DNA of 64,000 nt, from the NCBI GenBank assembly GCA_039030715.1, contig JBCCDU010000003.1, forward strand, positions 39,745-103,744, read 5' to 3'. This document shows, in pieces, positions 1-7,468 of the stretch (the first letter of the stretch is position 1; every line of letters starts with the position of its first letter). The DNA is from Thermohalobaculum sp039030715. GTDB taxonomy: Bacteria > Pseudomonadota > Alphaproteobacteria > Rhodobacterales > Rhodobacteraceae. Below the pieces are notes generated by a model that was given only the letters and a program-made list of their open reading frames with translations, ran no database searches and was not told the DNA's origin. A program made the position numbers and the translations under genes.

Positions 1-156
1 CGAGACTTTGAGCTGCCGCGCCATGGCACGGGTGGAGGGCACGGCCTCGCCCGGTCGCAACTGTCCGGCCGAGATCGCCGCCATCAGAACCTCGCGGATC
101 TGTGCCTGCAGCGTCGCCGGCCGCGATCTTTTCAGGTGATAAAGCGCATCGCGCAT
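1..156 (-). CDS. MocR/GntR-family transcriptional regulator (5' end only)
   Basis: The minus strand reads 52 codons from an ATG at 156 to the window edge, giving the N-terminus of a GntR-type winged-helix domain. Hallmarks are the stretch TLQAQIREVLMAAISAGQL followed by RPGEAVPSTRAMARQLKVS, the classical helix-turn-helix entry of this family. The rest lies outside the window. It is divergent from an aminotransferase gene. That arrangement is typical of MocR-type regulators (GntR head fused to an aminotransferase-like effector domain), which often control the neighbouring PLP enzyme; TauR of Rhodobacter, controlling taurine:pyruvate aminotransferase, is the closest known model. The MocR subtype is inferred from context, because the effector domain cannot be seen. 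Confidence 0.8.
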   Translation of the reverse strand, partial: MRDALYHLKRSRPATLQAQIREVLMAAISAGQLRPGEAVPSTRAMARQLKVS

Positions 157-487
157 GGTTTATAGCTGATCTCAACTGGCTCCATTATAGATCCAGATTA
201 TTGGCCAATTCTTTGAATATCAAGGGAAACTGGATTATAAGAAGCTATCATTTCCGCAGTTAGGCACTGTTTTCTCCACGTCTCTTCTGAGTCAACCGGT
301 TTTGGGCATCCCTGTCATCGGTGACGTCGCCCCGAAGCGCCATCAACTGGCCCCACCAAATCGGATTTGGATTGCTCTCCCAGTCACACTGGACCTATGC
401 GACCTCGATTTTCGAGACTAGCGTGACAACAGATCTTACCCGAACCGGACAATCCCGGCGGGCCATTCTGGGCAAAGGACCACGATC
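157..487. promoter_or_regulatory. Divergent regulatory region between the GntR regulator and the aminotransferase
   Basis: This 331-base gap contains no convincing gene. It is clearly more AT-rich than its flanks between about 157 and 290. Visible elements are ATCCAG (191-196) facing CTGGAT (230-235), the palindrome TTGGCCAA (201-208), and three CTGG-headed boxes: CTGGCTCCAT near 176, CTGGATTATA at 230-239 and CTGGACCTAT at 389-398. The last resembles the CTGGACYTAA direct repeats described for TauR. A ribosome-binding site AAAGGA precedes the aminotransferase ATG. Operator assignments are tentative. Confidence 0.4.
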
Positions 488-1831
488 ATGCACGACATGG
501 AAATCGGGGGTGCGATCCGCGCCAACTCACTCGAAGAACATTGGATGCCGTTCACCGGCAACCGCGACTTCAAGGAAAACCCGCGCCTGATCGTGAAGGG
601 CGAGGGGATGTATTACACCGACCACAAGGGCGGCTCGGTGATCGACGGCTCCTCGGCACTGTTCTGCTCGCCTGCGGGCCACAGCCGGCCTGAGATCGCG
701 GAGGCGGTCTATCAGCAACTCCAGACCAACTCCTACACTGCGCCCTTCCAGCTTGGCCATCCGGGCGCGTTCGAGCTGGCGCGCAAGGTCGCCAATCTGT
801 TGCCCGATGAGATGAACCATGTGTTCTTTGTCAACTCAGGCTCGGAGAGCATTGATACCGCGCTGAAAATGGTCATGGCGTATCACCGTGCCAACGGCCA
901 GTCGCAGCGCCTGCGATTCGTCAGCCGCGAGCGAGCCTATCACGGCGTGAACATGGGCGGCGTCAGCCTGTCCGGCATGGTCAAGAACCGCGAGACCTTT
1001 CCCGTGACCATGCCGAACATGGTGATGATGCGCCACACCTGGAACGAGAGCGAACTGTTCTGCGACGGCCAGCCCCAGCAGAACGGGGTGGAACTGGCGA
1101 ACGATCTGGAGCGGATGTGCCAGACCTATGGCGGCGCCACCATCGCGGCCTGCTTCGTGGAGCCGGTGGCGGGATCGACCGGCACGCTTGTGCCTCCCGT
1201 CGGCTATCTGGAGCGTCTGCGTCAGATCTGCGATGAGCATGGGATCCTGCTGGTGTTTGACGAAGTGATCACCGGTTTCGGCCGCCTCGGCTCGCCCTTC
1301 GCCAGCCAGCACTTCGGGGTGACGCCGGATATCTGCACCATGGCGAAGGCGCTGACCAATGGCTCGATCCCGATGGGGGCGGTGGCCTGCCAGGACTATA
1401 TATACGAGACGGTGACCAACGCGTCGCCGGAGAACGCGATCGAGTTCTTCCACGGCTATACCTACTCGGCCCATCCAGCGGCCTGTGCAGCGGGCAACGC
1501 GGCGCTGGACATATATGCCAAGGAGGGGCTCTTCGACCGCGCGGCGGAGATGGCACCCTATTTCAAGGACGCGATGATGAGCCTGCGCGATCATGAAATG
1601 GTCAAGGATATCCGTACCATAGGGATGATGTCTGGTCTGGAGGTTCACGCCAAGCCGGGCAAACCGGGCTGGCACGGGCAGGAGATGCAGAAGGCGCTCT
1701 TCTGGAACGGTTGCCATGTGAAGTTCACCGGCGACAACGCCATCGTGGCCCCCCCCTTCATCTCCGAGCGGAAACATGTCGACGAGATCGTCGACAAGAT
1801 GCGCAAGACGCTGGATCAGTTCGTCGCCTGA
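488..1831 (+). CDS. Omega-amino acid:pyruvate aminotransferase (class III, PLP)
   Basis: This is a 447-residue fold-type I class III aminotransferase. It resembles beta-alanine/omega-amino acid:pyruvate transaminases: HWMPFTGNRDF near the N-terminus, FVNSGSESIDTALKMV around residues 117-132, and DEVITGFGRLG before the PLP lysine. The Schiff-base lysine is K287 in MAKALTNG. These enzymes move the terminal amino group of beta-alanine, taurine or similar omega-amines to pyruvate, giving alanine and a semialdehyde. The ATG at 488 is preceded at 8 bases by AAAGGA, which supports this start over the ATG nine bases later. The divergent GntR/MocR gene is its probable regulator. Substrate cannot be fixed from sequence: beta-alanine, taurine and polyamine-derived amines are all possible. 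Confidence 0.88.
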   Translation: MHDMEIGGAIRANSLEEHWMPFTGNRDFKENPRLIVKGEGMYYTDHKGGSVIDGSSALFCSPAGHSRPEIAEAVYQQLQTNSYTAPFQLGHPGAFELARKVANLLPDEMNHVFFVNSGSESIDTALKMVMAYHRANGQSQRLRFVSRERAYHGVNMGGVSLSGMVKNRETFPVTMPNMVMMRHTWNESELFCDGQPQQNGVELANDLERMCQTYGGATIAACFVEPVAGSTGTLVPPVGYLERLRQICDEHGILLVFDEVITGFGRLGSPFASQHFGVTPDICTMAKALTNGSIPMGAVACQDYIYETVTNASPENAIEFFHGYTYSAHPAACAAGNAALDIYAKEGLFDRAAEMAPYFKDAMMSLRDHEMVKDIRTIGMMSGLEVHAKPGKPGWHGQEMQKALFWNGCHVKFTGDNAIVAPPFISERKHVDEIVDKMRKTLDQFVA

Positions 1832-1841
1832 TCAGCCGACC

Positions 1842-2366
1842 TTGATCACAAAACGGCTCCGCCTGCGCCCACGGGTGCTGGCGGATCTGGATGCCTGTTT
1901 CGCTATGGATCGCGAACCCGGCACGCTCGACTTCATCGATTGGCCTGAAGAAACCGGCGGTTGGGACGATGAAGACGCCCATCGCCGCTTTATCCGAGAG
2001 CGCATCGAACATCCCTATCCACCAGGTCTTGGCTATTGGGTGATCGAGGAGCAGGCCTCCCCCGGCGTCTTCCTCGGCTGGGTTCTGCTGATCCGCGAGG
2101 ACGCGACCGGAGCGGAGGTCGAAATCGGCTGGCGTCTGCACCCGACCGCACGCGGGCGGGGCCTGGCAACGGAAGCGGCCCGCGCAGTGATGACCCATGG
2201 CTTCCAGACAATCGGCGTGCCCTTGGTCATCTCTGACATGTATCGCGCCAATACCGCATCGATGAATGTCGCCCGGAAACTCGGCATGCAAGAGCGCGCT
2301 GACCCGGTGAGAACCACCGAGCGCTATGTGCTTTGGGAACTGGCGCGAGAGGATTGGCGCGGTTAG
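1842..2366 (+). CDS. GNAT family N-acetyltransferase
   Basis: The protein fits the RimJ/RimL-like GNAT branch. It begins with ITKRLRLRPRVLADLDACF, has the acetyl-CoA loop motif HPTARGRGLATEAARAVM in the middle, and ends with NTASMNVARKLGMQ, the usual late motif of the family. I place the start at a TTG at 1842, eleven bases after the aminotransferase stop, because family members begin two or three residues before TxRLxLRP. A longer reading from ATG 1776 would overlap the aminotransferase by 56 bases and add an unlikely Arg/Ser-rich head. Co-transcription with the aminotransferase is likely. The acceptor substrate (protein N-terminus, amino acid or antibiotic-like amine) is unknown. Confidence 0.8.
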   Translation: MITKRLRLRPRVLADLDACFAMDREPGTLDFIDWPEETGGWDDEDAHRRFIRERIEHPYPPGLGYWVIEEQASPGVFLGWVLLIREDATGAEVEIGWRLHPTARGRGLATEAARAVMTHGFQTIGVPLVISDMYRANTASMNVARKLGMQERADPVRTTERYVLWELAREDWRG

Positions 2367-4357
2367 GCGAGGCCCCTGCCCTCCAGCAACGCCTCGACAC
2401 CGGGCAACTGACCACGGAACGCGATATAGGCCTGATCTGGCAACTGACTGCCCCCGGCGGTATAGATGTACTCGGCCAGTCGCGCGGCAGTGGCGGGGTC
2501 GAACACATCGCCAACTTCCTCGAAGGCCTTGAACGCATCCGCATCCATCACCTCGGACCACATGTAGGAGTAATAGCCCGCCGAGTACCCGTCGCCGGAA
2601 AACACATGCTGGAAATGCGGGGTGCGGTGACGCATCGGAATGGCGCTGGGCATACCGATCTTGGCCAGTGTCTCCCGTTCAAAACGCGGTCCATCGAACT
2701 CCTCGGCATCGCCCAACGTGTGCATTTCCAGATCAACCAGCGCCGAGGCCGTGAATTCCACCGTGGCAAATCCCTGGTTGAAGGTCTCCGCCGCCCGGAT
2801 CTTTTCGATCAACTCAGAAGGCATCGCCTCGCCTGTCTGATAATGGCGGGCGAACTCCGCCAGCACATCGGGCACGCTCAACCAATGTTCGTAAAGCTGG
2901 CTGGGCAGCTCGACAAAATCCCGCGCGACCGAGGTGCCCGAGATCATCGGATAGGTGACATCCGACATCATCCCATGCAGCGCGTGGCCGAATTCGTGGA
3001 ACAGCGTCCGTGCGTCGTCGAATGTCAGCAGGGTCGGGCTGCCCTTGGCGAAGTTGCAGGTGTTTATGACGATGGGCCGCTCCGGCTGTTTGAGCTTCTC
3101 CTGGCCACGAAAGCCAGACATCCAGGCGCCGGAGCGTTTGGAAGGCCGCGCAAAGTAATCCCCGACGAAGAGAGCGACGTGCTGGCCATCTTTGGTGACC
3201 TCCCAGGCCCTCGCATCCGGGTGATGCAGGGGGATATCCGGAACCGGCGAAAACTCCAGCCCAAACAGTCGGTTGGCGACGGAGAAGGCCGCCTCGATCA
3301 TTGCATCAAGGGTGAAATAGGGCTTGGTTTCAGCCTCATCCAGATCGTATTCGCGTTTGCGCAGCTTCTCGGCGTAGTGGCGCCAGTCCCAGCCCTCGAG
3401 GGTGATGTTGGCCCCCTCCTCAGCGGCCAGGGCCTGCAGCGCCTGGGCCTCCTCGCCTGCGCGTCGTTTCGCAGGCTCCCACACTGCCATCAGCAGGTCG
3501 CGCACGGCGTCAGGTGTCTTGGCCATCTGATTGTCAAGCTTGTAGTCGGCGAAGGTCTCGAACCCCAGCAGTTTCGCGCGTTCAATGCGCAGCTTGACCG
3601 TCTCCTCGATCAGCGGCCAGTTGGTCTCATCGCCCCGCGCGATCCAAGCCCTCCATGCGATCTCCCGCAAATCGCGTCGGTTGGAGAAAACCAGGAACGG
3701 CTCGACCGAGGAGCGGCTGAGTGTGATCGCATATCCCTCCTGACCGCGGCTTTCGGCTTCCTGCTTCGCGGTCGCGATCAGAAATTCCGGCAGCCCGTCG
3801 AGATCATCCTCGCCCAGGGTCATCGACCATTCGGATTCGTCCTTCAGCACGTTCTGCGAGAATGCGGTGCCAAGCTCGGACAACCGCGCCTTGATTTCGG
3901 TCATACGTGTGCGGGCCCCGGCATCAAGCCGTGCGCCGGCGCGCTCGAACATCTCCACATAGAGGGTGAGCACCCGCGCTTGCTCCGCCGTCAGGCCCTC
4001 GGCATTCAGCGCAAAGACGCGCCCAGCCAGGCGCTGATCCAGCAGGATGGCGGAGTGGTGGCGCGACAGAACGGGCGCAATATCACGTTCGATTTCCTGC
4101 AGGGCCTCGTTGGTATGCGAGGAGGTGAGATTGAAGAACACCGCCGCGACTTTATCGAGCGTTTCGCCGGAGCGTTCCATCGCCTCGACCGTATTCGCGA
4201 AATCGGGGGAGATATCCGAACCGGCAATTGCCTCGACCTCCGCCTTGTGTTCGGCAAGCGCTGCGTCGAAGGCCGGGCGAAAATGCGCCACCTCGATCCG
4301 GTCGAAAGGCGGCAGGTCAAACGGTGTGTCCCAGTCCTGCAGAAACGGGTTGGTCAT
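2363..4357 (-). CDS. M3 family oligopeptidase / peptidyl-dipeptidase
   Basis: This is a 664-residue cytoplasmic zinc metallopeptidase of the M3 (thimet oligopeptidase/Dcp/PrlC) family. The catalytic motif HEFGHALHGM places H454, E455 and H458 in the protein. The downstream part (SGTSVARDFVELPSQLYEHW) carries the third zinc ligand region and the substrate-binding segment. These enzymes degrade short peptides released by ATP-dependent proteases. The start is supported by AAGGAG eight bases upstream. The gene lies four bases after the glutathione S-transferase gene and is probably co-transcribed with it. Its 3' end overlaps the convergent GNAT gene by four bases. Length is normal for the family. 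Dcp-type versus oligopeptidase-A-type specificity is not resolved. Confidence 0.93.
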   Translation of the reverse strand: MTNPFLQDWDTPFDLPPFDRIEVAHFRPAFDAALAEHKAEVEAIAGSDISPDFANTVEAMERSGETLDKVAAVFFNLTSSHTNEALQEIERDIAPVLSRHHSAILLDQRLAGRVFALNAEGLTAEQARVLTLYVEMFERAGARLDAGARTRMTEIKARLSELGTAFSQNVLKDESEWSMTLGEDDLDGLPEFLIATAKQEAESRGQEGYAITLSRSSVEPFLVFSNRRDLREIAWRAWIARGDETNWPLIEETVKLRIERAKLLGFETFADYKLDNQMAKTPDAVRDLLMAVWEPAKRRAGEEAQALQALAAEEGANITLEGWDWRHYAEKLRKREYDLDEAETKPYFTLDAMIEAAFSVANRLFGLEFSPVPDIPLHHPDARAWEVTKDGQHVALFVGDYFARPSKRSGAWMSGFRGQEKLKQPERPIVINTCNFAKGSPTLLTFDDARTLFHEFGHALHGMMSDVTYPMISGTSVARDFVELPSQLYEHWLSVPDVLAEFARHYQTGEAMPSELIEKIRAAETFNQGFATVEFTASALVDLEMHTLGDAEEFDGPRFERETLAKIGMPSAIPMRHRTPHFQHVFSGDGYSAGYYSYMWSEVMDADAFKAFEEVGDVFDPATAARLAEYIYTAGGSQLPDQAYIAFRGQLPGVEALLEGRGLA

Positions 4358-4361
4358 ACGT

Positions 4362-4997
4362 TCAGCTCCTTATTGCCGCCATCGAGGGGCGTTGTTTGAT
4401 CCGGTCGCGCCAAGCAGCAAGATTGCCGAGGCCCGCGGGCGCATCATGCTTGATGATCCGCTGGAAACCGGTCGCCAGGAAGGCGGTAATGTCGGCCACC
4501 GTGAACCGGTCGACGGCCAGGAATTCTCGCCCCTCGAGCCGCCGATCAAGCGCCTCCAGGTGGCCGTTGATGCGCCCGCGGTTGACCTCGCCCCACTCGG
4601 CGATCTGATCTTCCATCACCGCCATCGCGGGATTGGTGTGGCGGAAGCACTGACCGACGGCCGCAAAGATCCCAAACTCGGCCCGGCGCTGCCACATCTC
4701 GATCTGGGCAAGCTCCAACCCGTTGCGCCCCATCAGGTTAGGTTCGGGATGCAACGCCTCCAGATAGCGGCAGATCGCCTGCGTCTCGGTCAGAACTGTG
4801 CCATCCGAAAGCTCCAGCGCCGGACAGACCGGCGCACCGGTCTTCGCGACATATGCGGGCTGTTTGTGGTCGCCCGCCATCAGATCGATCTGCTCGCGAG
4901 GCAGATCGATACCCTTCTCCGCCATGAACATATTCACGCGCATCGGGTTCGGCGCGCGTGTCTGGTCGTAGAGCTTCACTGGCTTGGGAAGGGGCAT
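4362..4997 (-). CDS. Glutathione S-transferase family protein
   Basis: The 211-residue product has the two-domain GST layout. An N-terminal thioredoxin-like half begins VKLYDQTRAPNPMRVNMFMAEKG and includes the cis-proline and glutathione-binding segment GAPVCPALELSDGTVLTETQAI. A helical C-terminal half contains FTVADITAFLATGF, matching the conserved N-capping motif. The ATG at 4997 has AGGA eight bases upstream. A much longer open frame continues upstream but has no family similarity. The gene is first in a two-gene unit with the M3 peptidase. A role in detoxification or thiol chemistry is inferred from the family only. Confidence 0.88.
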   Translation of the reverse strand: MPLPKPVKLYDQTRAPNPMRVNMFMAEKGIDLPREQIDLMAGDHKQPAYVAKTGAPVCPALELSDGTVLTETQAICRYLEALHPEPNLMGRNGLELAQIEMWQRRAEFGIFAAVGQCFRHTNPAMAVMEDQIAEWGEVNRGRINGHLEALDRRLEGREFLAVDRFTVADITAFLATGFQRIIKHDAPAGLGNLAAWRDRIKQRPSMAAIRS

Positions 4998-5109
4998 CGC
5001 ATGATTCCTGTTTTGTCTGCGGTGCAACCTAATGACGCCACATTGATTGTCCAAGAGCAGCCACATCGCAGCAGCCTGCGACCCCCTCGCGGGACGGTTG
5101 CGGCAATGC

Positions 5110-5138
5110 TTGACACGGATCGGGTCGGGCGTTCCAAT
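5110..5138 (+). promoter_or_regulatory. Candidate sigma70 promoter for the M48 protease gene
   Basis: A perfect -35 hexamer TTGACA (5110-5115) is followed after 17 bases by TCCAAT (5133-5138), a four-of-six match to the -10 consensus. The predicted start would leave about a 28-base leader before the ATG at 5173, which has GGGAG as ribosome-binding site. Assigned by eye. Confidence 0.4.
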
Positions 5139-5172
5139 CCCGGTCCAGCCAGTCCTGGAATGGGAGACCACT

Positions 5173-6039
5173 ATGCGTTTTGTCCGGGCCGTTGCCCTCA
5201 CCCTCGCCCTCGCAGGAGTTGCCGGTGCCTGTGCGCCGAATACCCAGAACACCGCGGCCTCGATCGCCGAGGAGCAGGCGGCCTCGCGCCAGCTTGTCGC
5301 CCAGATGGAGTCGAAAGACGCGCTGATCAAAGACCGGGCACTGAACACCTATGTCAACAATGTCGTGCAGAAGATCGCGCAACAGCGCCCACCGGGATCA
5401 ATCCCGCTGCGCGCCTATGTCGTCAAGGATGCGACGGTCAACGCTTTTACGACAGGCGGCGGCTATCTGTTTGTCAATGCAGGTCTTTTGGCGGCAATGG
5501 AGAATGAGGCGCAGTGGGCCACCGTGGCCGCGCACGAAGTTGCGCATATCGACCGCGGTCACATCTCGGCCGGTAAGGCCAACCGGCAGGCGATCGGCAT
5601 GGCAGGCGCGATTGCACAGATCGGTGCCGGGCTCCTCGGGGTCGGCGGTGGCCTGACGAATCTCGGCATCGGGCTTGGCCAGCAGGCGGCCGTGAGCTCA
5701 TTTTCGCGCACACAGGAGACGGATGCCGACACGACCGGGTTCAACTATGCCTCGCGGGCGGGCTATAACATGGTCGAGGGAGCGCGGTCCTTCGAGGTGC
5801 TGAGCCGGGTCTACGGCGCAAGCAGGGGTCCGAACTTCTTCTCCACGCACCCGCAATCCCCGGCACGGCAGGCGAATTTGACCCGCCTGGCACGCGACAG
5901 CGGTACGGACAAGGGCCGGGTCGGCAAACAGACACACGACAAGGCGACCCGGAAGCTGCGCAAGGAGGTGCTGACCTTCCTGGAGTCGGAGGGCCGCGAC
6001 CGCGAAGCAGCGCAGATCCGCAAAAACCTCAGACGCTGA
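5173..6039 (+). CDS. M48 family zinc metalloprotease, lipoprotein
   Basis: The 288-residue product starts with a lipoprotein-type signal (MRFVRAVALTLALAGVAGAC), so it is probably anchored in the periplasm by a lipidated cysteine near residue 20. The zinc motif HEVAH lies in VAAHEVAHIDRGH (H121, E122, H125). SRTQETDADTTGFNYASRAGY supplies the downstream glutamate ligand characteristic of M48B/C proteases such as LoiP and BepA. Such proteases act in envelope protein quality control. The start is favoured by GGGAG seven bases upstream; an in-frame extension to 5047 lacks a signal peptide. Unlike BepA, no TPR tail is present, so it is closer to the short LoiP/YggG type. Confidence 0.9.
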   Translation: MRFVRAVALTLALAGVAGACAPNTQNTAASIAEEQAASRQLVAQMESKDALIKDRALNTYVNNVVQKIAQQRPPGSIPLRAYVVKDATVNAFTTGGGYLFVNAGLLAAMENEAQWATVAAHEVAHIDRGHISAGKANRQAIGMAGAIAQIGAGLLGVGGGLTNLGIGLGQQAAVSSFSRTQETDADTTGFNYASRAGYNMVEGARSFEVLSRVYGASRGPNFFSTHPQSPARQANLTRLARDSGTDKGRVGKQTHDKATRKLRKEVLTFLESEGRDREAAQIRKNLRR

Positions 6040-6055
6040 GGTGGCTGCATTCTGC

Positions 6056-6487
6056 ATGAGGAAGGCCCGGCTGGACTTTGTCATTGCGCTGCCGGTGGCG
6101 ATGGTCGCAATGGCGGTCCTGTCCGGTCTTCTGGAGGAATTCGCGGGTGTCCAACTAGGCTCCAGCAGCAGCGCGGTGCCCTTCATGGTGGCTATCTATT
6201 ATGCCGGTGTCAGGGCGGGCAACCACGCGAGCGAGATCCCACCCCGTTCCCAGCTTTGGCGGGTTGCACGGGAATTGACCCTGATCGCTTTTGTCATAAG
6301 CGCGCTAATCGCGATCCCCTTGCTTCTCCTCGACCCCGGCACAGCCGAAAAGGCCTGGACCGGATTGCAGGCGGTCTCCCCGGTCGTCTGGATAGCGTTC
6401 ATTCTGATTTTAGTCGTAATACACGTCATTGGTGCGCGTTTCGTCTTCGCGATGGCGATGAAATCGACGTTGAAAGCCAAACAATAG
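6056..6487 (+). CDS. Small integral membrane protein, ABZJ_00895-like
   Basis: This is a 143-residue protein with four likely transmembrane stretches: roughly residues 8-26, 36-54, 73-94 and 110-132. The spacing and the small conserved patch SSSSAVPFMVAIYYAGVRAG resemble the uncharacterised ABZJ_00895 family. There is no catalytic motif. A GTG at 6041 would start two bases after the M48 stop. I prefer ATG 6056 because it gives a clean N-terminal cytoplasmic head (MRKARLDF) before the first membrane span, although neither start has a strong ribosome-binding site. It probably shares a transcript with the M48 protease. Function is unknown. Confidence 0.65.
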   Translation: MRKARLDFVIALPVAMVAMAVLSGLLEEFAGVQLGSSSSAVPFMVAIYYAGVRAGNHASEIPPRSQLWRVARELTLIAFVISALIAIPLLLLDPGTAEKAWTGLQAVSPVVWIAFILILVVIHVIGARFVFAMAMKSTLKAKQ

Positions 6488-6513
6488 ACAGGCTTGACAC
6501 GCGCGCCTATAAG
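6485..6513 (+). promoter_or_regulatory. Candidate promoter for the pyrB-pyrC-plsY unit
   Basis: TAGACA (6485-6490) overlaps the stop codon of the upstream gene. It is followed after exactly 17 bases by TATAAG (6508-6513), five of six to the -10 consensus. Transcription would begin near 6520, about 20 bases before the pyrB ATG. A second TTGACA at 6494 is only eight bases from the same -10 and is not usable with it. Confidence 0.45.
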
Positions 6514-6538
6514 GCCGCGAAACGTCGAAAGGCCGCGC

Positions 6539-7468
6539 ATGTTCGCCCACCGCCATTTGCTTGGCATCGCTCCGCTCTCACCCGCTGACATCACGACGAT
6601 TCTGGATCTGGCGGAGGAATATGCGGCACTCAACACGCAAGGCGTCAAACGATCCGACAAGCTGACCGGACGCACGCAGATCAACCTGTTCTTCGAAAGC
6701 TCGACCCGCACTATGGCCAGCTTCGAGATCGCGGGCCAGCGGCTGGGCGCGGATGTGATGAACATGAACGTCCTCGCCTCCAGCATGAACAAGGGCGAGA
6801 CGCTGATCGACACGGCTATGACGCTGAATGCGATGCACCCGGATCTGCTGGTGGTGCGTCATCAGAACTCCGGCGCAGTGGATCTGCTGGCGCAGAAGGT
6901 GAATTGCGCAGTGCTTAACGGTGGCGACGGGCGGCACGAACATCCGACCCAGGCGCTTCTGGACGCGCTGACCATCCGGCGACGCAAAGGCCGTCTGCAC
7001 CGCCTGACGATTGCCATCTGCGGCGACATCGCGAACAGCCGCGTTGCCCGCTCGAACATCCTGGCACTGTTGAAAATGGAAAATCGCGTGCGCGTGATCG
7101 CGCCCCCCACCCTGCTGCCCAGCGCCATCGACCGCTTCGGTGTCGAGGTTTTCACGGATATGGAGGACGGTCTGAGAGACTGCGACGTCGTGATGATGCT
7201 GCGCATCCAGAACGAACGCCTGGCGGGCGCGACCATTCCCTCAACGCGCGAATACTATCACCGCTATGGCCTGACGGCCGAGAAGTTGGCGCGGGCCAAA
7301 CCCGACGCCATCGTCATGCATCCGGGCCCGATGAACCGGGGCGTCGAAATCGACGCCGCCGTGGCCGACGATCCCGACCGATCGGTCATTCAGGAGCAGG
7401 TCGAAATGGGCGTAGCGGTCAGGATGGCCGTTCTGGATCTATTGGCGCAATCAGGATCTGCGACATGA
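6539..7468 (+). CDS. pyrB: Aspartate carbamoyltransferase catalytic subunit
   Basis: The 309-residue enzyme condenses carbamoyl phosphate with aspartate, the first committed step of pyrimidine synthesis. Diagnostic motifs are FFESSTRTMASFE (carbamoyl-phosphate binding STRT), NGGDGRHEHPTQALLD (His and Gln active-site residues) and MHPGPMNRGVEI near the C-terminus (HPGPxNRG). The start at 6539 is supported by GAAAGG six bases upstream; a TTG further upstream is less likely. The stop overlaps the pyrC-like gene by four bases (ATGA), so the two are translationally coupled. That coupling is typical where ATCase forms a dodecamer with an inactive dihydroorotase homologue. Confidence 0.96.
   Translation: MFAHRHLLGIAPLSPADITTILDLAEEYAALNTQGVKRSDKLTGRTQINLFFESSTRTMASFEIAGQRLGADVMNMNVLASSMNKGETLIDTAMTLNAMHPDLLVVRHQNSGAVDLLAQKVNCAVLNGGDGRHEHPTQALLDALTIRRRKGRLHRLTIAICGDIANSRVARSNILALLKMENRVRVIAPPTLLPSAIDRFGVEVFTDMEDGLRDCDVVMMLRIQNERLAGATIPSTREYYHRYGLTAEKLARAKPDAIVMHPGPMNRGVEIDAAVADDPDRSVIQEQVEMGVAVRMAVLDLLAQSGSAT

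Noticed and set aside
2333..4399. 688-codon plus-strand open frame opposite the M3 peptidase
   Set aside because: It is the antisense shadow of a gene with intact HEFGH motif and good ribosome-binding site. The translation shows no family pattern and is rich in Arg, Gln and His as expected for antisense GC-rich DNA.
6494..6513. TTGACA at 6494 paired with TATAAG at 6508 as the pyrB promoter
   Set aside because: Only eight bases separate them, too close for sigma70. TAGACA at 6485 gives the correct 17-base spacing with the same -10.
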